Under the pieces are notes generated by a model, which worked only from the letters and a program-made list of their open reading frames with translations, was not told the DNA's origin and did no database searches. Below, in pieces: positions 24,401 through 35,048 of a stretch of DNA of 64,000 nt. The first letter of the stretch is position 1. Each line of letters begins with the position of its first letter. Made by a program: the position numbers and the translations under genes. This DNA comes from Scortum barcoo. Taxonomy: Eukaryota; Chordata; Actinopteri; Centrarchiformes; Terapontidae. The DNA lies in contig CM041538.1 of assembly GCA_023238725.1 (NCBI GenBank), positions 11,902,880-11,966,879 of the forward strand, in the 5' to 3' direction.

Positions 24401-27400
24401 CTTTTTTCTGACTGGTTCTGGCCAAAGAAAACAAATTGTAGGTGTGAATGCGCTGTTAGCCTGCTAAACGATGGGGTGTAATGTACATTTTAAATCAATT
24501 ATAATTCAGTCATGAACACATACTACCAAGCAAGTGTCACATCTATTGTTAAGATTGCGAACAGCTGAAAAAATAGGTGTTCAACAGCACTTTGGAAAGA
24601 CTTCAGAATGGCAATGATTAACACATTTGTGCAGTTCCCTGTTGATACCTGACATCCTGTAGCCTCAACAGGCCGGTGTGAAGCTGTAGTTTTAAGATTT
24701 ATATATGGTATGACTCAAATTCCTAACTGACAGTATAATCTGTTTTATTTCTAACTTGGAAAATAACATATGAACTATGAGTTATAGACTCAAACGTTGT
24801 AAAAATGGCACCTTGTGGAATTTGCACATTTACTTTTCTAAATCTTAACACACTGTATAAAAAAACCCCAGACATCTGCCAATAATAACAGCAACCTCTG
24901 AACACGTTAAATGGTATTTTATTTAGTCAGACTATTAGAAAAATAGCCCCTGCACAGGGATCGATCAAGGGAGGTATCAAAATGCACAGGAAGAATGTGG
25001 ACACCTTATTTCACAGCTATCAAAGACTGTTCACTACTGATGCTAGCAATTTAAAAAGGCATGTTAATTACTATGCTATGTTGCCTGGTCAGTTAACCTA
25101 GATGCATTTAAAATATGAAACTCATCCGTAATTATTGCTCCCTTAGAGTTGTTATGATTTTTAATGGGTCAGGAACATGTGGAATACACAAACCAACCTG
25201 AGTTTGAATAAGTAAGCATGATAATTAATAAGCTGCTTTACATACTGTACTCACTACCAGGTAATGTGCAATTACGTTGAATAAAACTGATTAAGGCAAC
25301 TGCTGGGGGTTTTCACTGGTTACAGAGTAAGGACACCTTTAGATATTTCTTTTTAGAAATCTCTCCTACAACATTTTTTTTCCTCCTTTTCTGATATTTT
25401 TTATTTCAAAGGTAATGCAAACTCTGCGTCCTCAGGCAAACTGTTGCAAGGCAAAATGGTGCTCCGGCAGAGAAGTGACCAGCCACCCTCAGTGAAAAGG
25501 CTGCATGCTGGGACAGCTTGAAGGACACTGTTTGAGGACTCAAGGCTACGTTCAGGCTCACAGGGAGTCCAGGAGGTCACCTGGTGCCAAGGACGGTTTT
25601 TAGGTCTTAAAATCCAAATTCCTGAATACATTGATTGATGGGAGCGAGTGCTGGGAAACTATAATGGGGGAAAAATACCATCCTTTTCAAAAGGCTGGCT
25701 GCAGAACACACTGCAGACAGCTGGGGGAGGTTTAGTTTATACAGGAAACAAAAAGGTTATGATGGTTAAGGTGCTCTGATGTAAAGTTAAGGATTACTCT
25801 TCTCTCCATAAGCTAAAAAGTGGAAAGGTCTAAATTTGGCAATGCTTTGAGCTGTAGGAAACAACTGAACCTTGAAGTCAAAACTAGACTCTGAGTCATG
25901 TACTACTGCCAGAGTCCTAGCTGTGTGGCTGGGTGCCTCACAAAGGCGAGGTTAAAAATTCTACCTCCTCTGTATTTCTCTTTCAAATACACGAGTGCAG
26001 ACTGGAACATCCTGGAACTGCAGCTTCCTTTCAGCCATTTTCTGAACAGTTCGGACTGTTAAATGTTCGGATTGTAGATTAAAACTGTAATGCAAAAATG
26101 TTTTCAGCATGGACACACTACATACTATGTTGCTAGTACTGTAAGAAATAACCGGCCAAACCCAAAAAGAAATCACACACACCACATGTTAGAGTAACAC
26201 ATTCTTACATCCATATTGTATCTAGTGTAAAGTAAAGAGATTTTTAAACAGCATATACAGTGAACATGTACTGTGGCAACACTCGCTAAATGAGGCCACA
26301 CTGTATATACAGTACACAAGTTCATGCAAGGTTAAGAACTGGGAGAAAAAAAAACACACTTTTTCTCGAGTTCTCGAGAATAGAGGGAGCGGAGCATTGA
26401 AAACAGAAAACAGTTGTCTCAACTTTGAAGAGGAGATCAAGCTTGCCCTCGCTGGCACACACTCTCTAGCTGAAGTGTTGGGCTTTGCAAGGCTCTAATT
26501 ACCTAAGCTGCCAACACCAGGTGAAGTGCCTTTCTGCTAACGAGGCCTTAAACAAAGAGTATCAGGTCCTCAACATGGAGGAGAAAGTTTTTTTTTCCCC
26601 CTGTCAGATGCTTATAGCCAGTTTAATAAAGCCTTAGCCTTAGAGAATACAGTCGTGGAGTTTTGCATTATATGGTGGTGCTGAAAAGACGGTTCCTTTA
26701 ACTGGACATAAATCTGCATTGCTTGCTACGGGCCTAAACTGTCCAGCATGTTGTACTTCTGGCCATATCCCTATTAGTGATGTCAAAGCAGATGTTTTAA
26801 TAAAATAAAATGTTTGAATATCACTTGACTGTGATACTGTGATTTAAAATTTAGACAGTACCAGTAAAAAAGTCGAAATATAATCTGCATAAAAACTGCA
26901 TAAATCACTTAGTGGTTTGGTTTATTTACACAGAGTAAGCTGATACAAAACACTTAACATTGTGAAACATGGCCAATGGATCCCTTGTGATTACAGTTAA
27001 CATTGAAGGACCTGGGGGGGGGGGGATTTGGTTCTCTAATTTTTATTTCAAACGTTTTTCTGCACTCATCGCAAAAGAAAATAGTTGAAATTCACAATTT
27101 AGCATTAATGGAATCAGTGTGTGTTCTCAGTGTGATTCACACTCAGAAAAAGTAGCTTCACTGTGTGATGAAAATTAGTGATGGTGACAGCTGATGAAAA
27201 GTTTTTTCATACCAATTTCTTGGACTGATATCATTGATGACGCATCAGTCAAATTCAAGTATATACACTGACAACTACTGTATTTTACCTTGCTCAAGGA
27301 TATTTCACCCAGCCACATGGCTGTTGATGTTTCTTTTCCTCAGGTGTCCTTGAACAAAACACTGAGCTGTTATTTAAAAAGGGACAGCTGGCCTTAGCAG

Positions 27401-28497
27401 TGCCTGCATGTCGTATGAGAACCTCAGAGCACTTAAAAAATAAATAAATTCCCAAAGGCATTTTGTGTAGCACGACATCTGAATAATTTCATAATTTTTG
27501 TTAATACAGTTATCATGAGCATCATGATTTTCAGTGTTTGCATGCCACAAAATTCCTCTGCCCACATGTATGCACTTAAGTTGGGGCCTGTGCGGCCTTT
27601 GGCTTCACTCCACTTCACCCCCATCTGTTTTCTGCCATCCTGATGGAGCAGAGTGCCAGGGGAGGCCTTCTGCAGCACAGACCCGCCCGGCCTGGACCCA
27701 TGATGCACCAGACAGGCAGCCCCTGTTAGCCGCAGTGACAAAAGACTCTGTTGGGTTTGTGTTTAATGAGGCGCTACTGTGTATTCATTCAATAATAACA
27801 GCCATATGGTTGTCATCACAGAACATGCCTCCCCACTTTGCTAGAAAGTTCGGCAGCGTCTCCAAGGGAGGACAATTAGCATGGTGAAGTGCAGTACATT
27901 GGGGTTGGTGGGGGTTGCTTTCTTATGTTTGTTAATTAAATAGTGATATGAATGTGTTTGGATAGTAAGAGTTGGAATTTGACATTATTCATTAAAAGGT
28001 TTTGTGCCAAAATAACCTACCCATTATGTGCCCAACCTTATCACAAGGCATTAGAGTAAAGCACATTGAATGTTACCAGCTCTCATCAACATCTTTGCTA
28101 TCAAAACAGTTTTTATTGACCGGTGAGCTTTTAGGTATTCTTCAATTATTCAACAATTCTATATACGTAATACTATGAATAGCATTTTACCCTTTCTTTT
28201 TCCTGTCCAAGTTACATCTAGCATTAGAAACATCAATCCAAAATTGATTGGTATGAAGGCGGAGCTAGAAAACAGCTTTATGTGAAGCTGGTGGAATATG
28301 AAGATGAAAAGGTGAAAGGCTTCGTGCTGCCTGAAGGATTAAATGATAGTTTTTGTTTTTTTTTGGTCCATACAATTTCAGTTTTGTTCCGCAAAGTTAG
28401 GACTGAAATATGAAAAGAAGAGACATTAACCTAGTACCAGAGACACACACGCAACAGCTCATGAGATTTTTAACATAAAACATGTCACATACAACAT
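21466..28497. other. Gene-free DNA with scattered simple tracts
   Basis: No gene or full mobile element is recognised in about 7 kb. There are A runs at 22836-22852, a run of 12 G at 27014-27025, and a 14-base palindrome ACTGTATATACAGT at 26300-26313. Patches of even composition at about 26460-26580 and 27590-27890 could be regulatory. Confidence 0.5.
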
Positions 28498-28679
28498 AAA
28501 ATGTTGTAACCACGGGTGCACAGGTGGCTCAGGGGTAGAGTGCGTGAGCCCATGTATGAGGCCCTTTGCTTCATGTCTTCCCCCCTCTCTCTCCCACCTT
28601 TCCTGTCAATCTTCAGCTGTCCTATCCATAATAGGAAAAAAAAAAAAAAAAAAAAAGCAGCCCAAAATGTTGTAACCAC
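28498..28679 (+). mobile_element. tRNA-derived SINE with perfect target-site duplications
   Basis: The body (28514-28663) starts with a tRNA-like head in which GGTGGCTCAGGGGTAGAGTG resembles a pol III A box. It continues into the pyrimidine-rich block and the CTTCAGCTGTCCTATC motif usual in a common fish SINE, and ends in a run of 21 A at 28636-28656 followed by GCAGCCC. It is flanked by identical 16-base copies of AAAATGTTGTAACCAC at 28498-28513 and 28664-28679. The expected B box is missing or much eroded, so the copy looks internally deleted. The perfect duplications suggest a fairly recent insertion by LINE machinery. Confidence 0.92.
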
Positions 28680-29230
28680 TTGTTCAATTAAATTCTTGGC
28701 TAGCTAAAAGACTAACACATGGCCTTGAATTACAGTAGGGTGTGCTAATTCTGCAGCATTTGACAACCATGATGTGAAGAGTAATAGAACTGATTTATTT
28801 TATAATTAGAATTTATTTGTAAAGCTGTGCTTGAACCCATTGCATCTAAAATGGCTGTTGTTGAAAAAGAGCCTATGTGTTTAGTTGTCACTGAGTTTCA
28901 ACTCTGGAAAAGCCATGGTGTCGCACAACAAATTGGACCAATATCCTGTAAGTAGAATTCAACTTAGCGATTACAAAAATACCTGACTCACCGGAAATTA
29001 CTTATTTTATCGTTCCCAGTCATCCTAAAACACCTCGTTTCCATCCATTTATTACAGGTGGAGACGTTGATGTGTCGATGAAACAAAATGCAACAAAGTG
29101 TAATAAAAAGTGGAAATAAATTTAGCTTTGTCGCACAAGCTTCTGCTCTATTAAGCAGTCCAAAAATCATGGAATACATCAGAAAGAGACTCTACTAGTT
29201 ATCATATCACTTAAGAGACTGTACTAATAC
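28680..29230. other. Gene-free DNA between SINE and piggyBac element
   Basis: Nothing recognisable. Confidence 0.5.
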
Positions 29231-29423
29231 TTAACCCTCCTGTTGTCCTCATTTTCTGTATACACCCTGTGTCCTCCGGGTCAAATTGACCCGTCTTCAC
29301 TACACCCCCAATATAAGCAGCTTAATTGAATTTTAAACACCAAATTTCATCTTGCTTGAAGAAACAACTTGTCATTCACCTCAAAATGTGAGTTTTCCCT
29401 CTTCACTTGTATTTCTATAGCTT

Positions 29424-30091
29424 AAGGCCCTGGATTGTAGAGGTAGGGCAGCCGCTCCACCCACTTGTCCCAGACCTCTCTTATGGCTGCATGTTTGTCT
29501 GTCACACGTCTTGCTGGTCTTGACTCACGGTCATCAAATCGTAGCAGTCTTGAGTAGGTGTGAAAGAGTTTGAGTGGCATTGTGGCTCGGAAAATTGGCC
29601 TTCCACTCTCTGCATCCCATAGACTAGCTGCAGCCTCACCTCGGGACCTGTGTACACCTGCTCAGATTGGCAGCCCTAAGTAGGCTTGCAGGTTGCGAAA
29701 ACCCTCCAGATTTGTCATCTCCAGGATTATTTTTTCTATTGCTGGTGTAATAAACAGGTAGAATGTAGAGACAATGTCATGGGCATGAGAAACGGCATAC
29801 CTTGTGGGTCCTGGGGTCATCTTTATGACGTTTTGTTCTGCATGCCTGCCGTGTTGGTCATATGCTGCTGAGGACCATGTTATTTTGCTATTTTTTTGAA
29901 AGGAAAGTCTCTCTTTCAGCTTCAGGGTTTTCTTCTTCTTCTGAAGATGATTCATCATGCTCTGGGTTGTATTCCTCCCCATCTTCTTCTTCTGATACAT
30001 CCTCCACTTCCTAATCTGAATCAGAGTTGTCTTGCTGGACATCTGAAAAAATCTGCTCTAGAGCCTCTTCAACGTTATAACGCACACTCAT
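29424..30091 (-). pseudogene. piggyBac transposase pseudogene (PGBD4-like), N-terminal part only
   Basis: The protein would cut and rejoin DNA at TTAA. An ATG at 30091 begins MSVRYNVEEALEQIF, then an acidic stretch (EVEDVSEEEDGEEYN) interrupted by TAG. Next, in another frame, comes the start of the DDE_Tnp_1_7 domain: KITWSSAAYDQHGRH, then KMTPGPTRYAVSHAHDIVST and FYLFITPAIEKIILEMTN (about 29680-29900). After a further shift come RLLRFDDRESRPARR and EVWDKWVERLPYLYNPGP, ending at TAA near 29424. In intact relatives the catalytic aspartates lie at and beyond this point, so the catalytic core and the C-terminal cysteine-rich domain are missing. At least two stops and two frameshifts are visible, so the gene is dead. 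Confidence 0.93.
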
Positions 30092-30171
30092 GGCTTCAGC
30101 ACAGAGAGAATTTCGGGGTCCTATCATCTGCAGCACCTTTATAACCTCTGGAAATCCACAGAAAAAGAGCT

Positions 30172-30335
30172 CTGCAGTCTGCGAGAATGCCACCTATCTT
30201 GTGTTGTTTACGTCTGCTACTGTCTTGTTCACGTTTACTTCTAATTGATCTGAGACTGATCAAAGGCACAGCAGTCCGCGAGAAGACCACCTGATTTTTC
30301 TTGTTTACTTCTGCTACTGATTGATCTGAAACATT
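30172..30335 (-). repeat. Tandem duplication in the leader of the piggyBac element
   Basis: Two diverged copies lie at about 30172-30255 and 30266-30335. Each begins GCAGTCnGCGAGAAnnCCACCT and runs on to TTGTTTAC...TCTGCTACTG and TGATCTGA. They sit upstream of the transposase start and may be a promoter or transposase-binding repeat. Confidence 0.7.
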
Positions 30336-30610
30336 GTAACATTCTGTGGTGCGTAAATAACTGTAATGACCTTGATTTCAACTCTATTTGCCTCACGGGT
30401 CATTTTGACCCGAAGACCACCTTTGTACCTTTTTTTGTACAGCTTACATGGAAATGTAAATAAAAGCAACATTTCACTTTTTCTAATGTTGGGGCTAATC
30501 TAGGAAAAGTCATAAAAATTCAAGTTAAAAAAATATCGTTTAGGGGATTTTTTTTTTGGTTTTTAACACAGTGGCGGGTCATTTTGACCCGAGGACAACA
30601 GGAGGGTTAA

Positions 30611-30974
30611 ATATTAATGTCATATCTCCATTATGTCTTCCATGTGGATTTGCAGTGTTTGAGGTTTGACTAGTGCTCTTTTAATGACATCATCTCTTTG
30701 CACCGTCTTCTGCTGCTTTAATGATTTAATGTTACCTCCTTATATTCACACAATGATTGTGGATGGAAATGTACATTCATTTGCATTTTTTTTTTTTTGC
30801 AGATTTTCTGAAAAGTCAAATATGTTCAGCATTAAGATTAAAACATGACCAACTTTATTTTTCCTGGCATATTGGTGACCAGATTAACATTTTGTGCAAC
30901 GTCCCCAAAGCAAACTGCTTCCATAAATACCCATCTCAGCCAGGTTTGAGTCACAAAACAAGAGGAATAGATTG
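30611..30974. other. Gene-free DNA
   Basis: Nothing recognisable apart from a T run near 30788-30799. Confidence 0.5.
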
Positions 30975-31260
30975 AGAGAATGAGCCAGGTGTCTGCTCCA
31001 CAGAGAGGGTGTAGTATATTCTGCCATTACACCTTCCTTGCTCTCCTCTGTGTGTCTCAGGCCATAAAACACCTCCCTATTAGCATCCCAGACACTTAGC
31101 CGAGGAGCGGCTTCTCTCTTTATATGCAGGCTCAGGCACATGATCATTTCCATTACAATCATTTGGGTGAAAATATGCAGCAGACACAAACATGACATTA
31201 ATTTTAATGTGGTGCCACAGCTCTGTTCAATTACATTCCATAAAATATTCAAGAAATCTC
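30975..31260. other. Candidate conserved non-coding element
   Basis: Repeat-free, even composition, with an inverted repeat ACATTAA/TTAATGT around a 2-base centre at 31195-31210. An ATTACAATCATTTGGG block starts near 31153. Paired TTAAT homeodomain-type cores and an ATATGCAG octamer-like sequence near 31175 suggest an enhancer. This is inferred from texture alone. Confidence 0.27.
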
Positions 31261-34200
31261 ACTCGGGTTTAGGTAAAGTAGGTATAGAACATCTGGGACT
31301 TCATGCGTGTGCTAATGTGGAAGATAATATGAGCATATAGGTATTTTTCATGGTAGAAACCCTATGTGCTGTAAGTTAAGACCGAGTTTCTATATGCCGT
31401 CCTGGTTTTTTCTTCAGGAGCACATCAAAAGTACTTTCATGGGTTACATATTGTACCATCTGGAGCTATGTAGGTGCTCTAAAACACAAACAGATTTGGT
31501 ATGGAAGGGCTACATCTGCATCAAAAGCTGACTCTCCATTTTGTTGTATTGTAATTTATCTTACACTATTGGTACAGGTCAGCTCTTGGTGTAGGTACAG
31601 TATAGAGTTAGCCTACATTTCTAATATTACAGGCTGCTGGCAAAGGTTTTGGTCATAATGTTGTAGAAGTGTCAACGTAAAGAAAAAAAGTGCAAGGTAA
31701 AGAAATGGAACAGGACCTAACATTGAACGTAAGAGGATTTTTTTTTCTAAAAGAGGGGAGGTAAAGACAGGTCCTCTGGCTAAGTCCTGCCACTATTTCA
31801 ACAAAGAGAGCTGCTGAGGACACCGTACATTTAATATAGTGCACTTTCACTACACCTGGACAATCCAAGCTTGGTAGCCTTTAGGCATGGGAAATGCCTT
31901 CACACAGTCAGTAAGCAAGTCTCAGCGAGCATCTCGAAGTACTTCTCAGCGGTGACAACGCTGAGTTGAAAATCTAAATTTAAAAGTGTCATTCAAATGG
32001 AATACTTCTGCGGTAACAAGTGTACAATATGTATTAGCCTGATAGGGACGAAGGTCTGCTCTTCTCAAATAACTCAAATTGTGGGCACTACTTCAACCTT
32101 GCCCTTCATTATGAACAAGAATCTGTGGCAGGAGGAAAGGTGTTTATCTGATAGTATCATTGATTTACTTTCTGCAATTTCTTTGCTCAATAGGATTCTC
32201 TCTTCGACCTGTTAACCATCAAGACAAAATAAGAGTTAAAAGAGAGAAAAAAAGAGGAAAAAAAGGTTTGTTCACTAATGAGAAACACCTCATTGCCTAT
32301 TTTCTGAATGGGCTGACTCATACATTTCAGATGTGGGAAGAGTCTCAGTGGCCAAAACAAGTGTACTATGTGGTTCGTAGTCTCAAATAAACTGCCTTGA
32401 CTTTTTTTGCCACTGGCATTTTGGAAGCTAGACCAACTCAGCATCATTATTGCACCAATTATTCATTTGGACATTCAGAGTCAGTGTTTATTTTGCATAT
32501 AGGCCAACAAGTAAGAAATCACCTATAATATTCTGCGTGGTGCAACGAATGAATAAACTGATAATGATGCCATAAGAAATTAGGATTAAATGTATTCACT
32601 AAAGTGACTAGGTCATTCACTTGTGTTGGATGTTCTTTATCATACATAGATCAAAATAATGTGGATCATGTAGAGAGTCCGACTTTTAGAGTTTATTTCC
32701 ATGATTCCGATGAACACTGATAACCCATCACCGTATTCCAGCAATTGTTCCTTCACCATGCTTTTGTTACACACAGATGTGTCCCATGATGCTTTTCAGC
32801 AGAGATCTTCATCATGTGCTGCCACTCTACCTGTTCACAAAGCGAAGAGTGTAAATGCAAATTTCTTGTGTAAAATGATTCAAGACTTATAATAACATTA
32901 AAAGAAATGCTTAATGATGGAGTCTCAGTACCATAAAAGAAAGGACACATAAGTAACCACAGTTCTTTTAAACATACACATTTACATATTTAATATATTC
33001 ACAGGGTTCAGTTGATGTGGATAATGAGACAGCTCCCCTGTGTTAGCAGAATTGAGCAACTGGGATTATGAGCAATCATGATATGAATTTCATGTTCCAC
33101 TTGCACTGCTGTGCTGTTCGGACTGTCAACAAAACTGCATTTTTTCTATCAAACTCAACAAAAGTGTAAAGAGAGAAGCAGCTTTATTATATTCAACAGC
33201 AACCAGAAGACTGCTTTAAAAAAAAAATCACAATGTGACATCGCACACATGGTGCTCTACAGAGACCCCTCAATGCTGATGCTCAGGAGCTGAAAATAAC
33301 ATTACCAGTCCCCGTGACAAACTGTCACCCATCCAGCTTTCAAACATAAATCATCTTACTCTGTATATAATGCTGTAAGGGTGAATGGCTCTGGCTACCA
33401 GCTGGACTGTAATGTCAGCTAAATCTACCAATTCCCCACAGCTCACCTGGGACAAGCCTTCTCTATCAATATTAGAAAGTGTCCACTTCCTGCTAAAAAC
33501 AGACTTCCTGTTAGTGTTAGCATCCCTGCCAGTACTTTTTGTTGGATGGATATGACTCTTTGGGAAAAGGGCATCAGGGTTATTCTGTGGTGAAGTGAAT
33601 CAGCATTTTCATCACTGTTACAGTGAGGTCAGGAGGGTTGTAGAAATAGGCAACAAAAATGAGGTAAGACCGAGGTATGAGACTTTTTTTTCACATAGGG
33701 TTTTGGTGGTCACAGCATTGACAGCCAGTAACTGCAGCACAGTGTTTTCTTTACACAGGAATTTAATTCTGGACCTCCGAAGCACTAAACCATTACTGTT
33801 GATATAGCATTCTTAGTATGGGTGTTGTAAATGCTTTGAAAATGTGCAAATTGATTTCATGCATTACCACCTGTGACAGGTACTGCACATCCAGCTGGGA
33901 AAATACTTTGCATTCAGGGGACTTCTTCATAGAATTCAGGGCCTGATTTGTTGAGATAAAATGCAATAAAAGCCGGATCAGTTGCTAATCACAGAGCCTC
34001 TACATGTGTCATATATCATGGTAAGACATGTACAGAAATGTGTTTAGCGTGCAGGTCTTGATACGTTGAAAGATGGCAGCTGAATCAGATTAGTTTAGAA
34101 CACACCTAACCTAAACATTAAAACAGCATCATAATGAACTGGAGGAAATGTATATAAAGGCAAAAACACTTCATCCATACTCCTTTCAAGATGACAGATT

Positions 34201-34675
34201 CAATACAGTACAGTTAGGATTGCATTATACTGCACTGATGCTTGCTTACAGCCTATTATTGGTCAGCAAAAACAGTTATATGAAAGAGGGTGTAGTTTAG
34301 TTTTGTTTAACTATCTGTTTTAATAATATTATAATTAATTGATTAATTTTAGGTGTGATCGATGTTACTATATCTCTGACTGCTACATGTGCATACAGTG
34401 CCAACATACATGTGCATACCGTAGAAATTCCACTTTCATGCTGACATGCAGAATGTGCATTACTCCAGAAAACATGAGAAACTAGTGGACACACACACAC
34501 ACACACAAGATAACATCATTTCCCCCTTTGCTGGTCAATATCCATGCAGCCTTGATCTGAGAGAAGAAGTTTCTCTGTAAGAACTCTGTGGACTAACTGG
34601 TCAGTGAACAAAAAAGCCCATGAAATATCTCCCTTAAGCAAAATACACTGAGAAGACTCTCTCTTTCCAGCTTGC
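31261..34675. other. Gene-free DNA
   Basis: No gene is recognised. A short (AC)n run of about nine units lies at 34489-34507. The remaining frames are short and without domain features. Confidence 0.5.
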
Positions 34676-35048
34676 TCATGGTCTGCAGGTACCGTTAGGG
34701 GATGAGGTAATGCTGTGATGCACAGCGCCTCCTGACGTCAAGTCTGCGCGCCCAGCTGACACCCTGTCTTTCAACATGGCTGACAGCCAAATGATGCCAC
34801 TATGGTGTTTGCCTCTGCCTCCATCCCGACCCATCTTGTTCCCAGCAAGAGGTGGCTTGGAGGGCACAGCAGGTAGCCAGGCCAAGGGGCACTGGCATAG
34901 TCCAAATGCCAGGTCATATCATGTGTACTCAGACCCTGAGACAGGCATCCCAACACTCTGTGCAGCCAAGCATGTTTGTTTACTCGCGCAGGTCATCATA
35001 TCAGTGGCTGGCCTGCGTGGTGCTGTGCATAGTCAGAACAAATCATGA
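34676..35048 (+). promoter_or_regulatory. Candidate promoter/first exon with a perfect CRE
   Basis: This patch is clearly richer in GC than its flanks. It contains TGACGTCA, the full consensus CREB/ATF site, at 34733-34740. About 35 bases further is an ATG at 34776 in fair context (AACATGG) that opens a 90-codon frame to 35048. A donor-like CAG/GTAGCC lies at 34872/34873. Overlapping open frames also exist on the minus strand, so the frame itself is weak evidence. The encoded sequence has no recognised domain or clear signal peptide. It could equally be an enhancer with a CRE. Confidence 0.27.

Larger units (their letters stand above)
29231..30610 (-). mobile_element. piggyBac-family DNA transposon remnant, internally deleted
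   Basis: The element starts and ends with TTAA (29231-29234 and 30607-30610), the piggyBac target. Its ends are a perfect 20-base inverted repeat, TTAACCCTCCTGTTGTCCTC at 29231-29250 and its complement at 30591-30610. Palindromic motifs of the form CGGGTCAnnnTGACCCG lie just inside both ends (29277-29293, 30575-30591), with another copy at 30396-30412. A broken piggyBac transposase is read on the minus strand. The length of about 1.4 kb is short for an autonomous piggyBac and matches loss of the C-terminal half of the gene. Ends are intact, so it could once have been moved by transposase made elsewhere. Confidence 0.95.
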
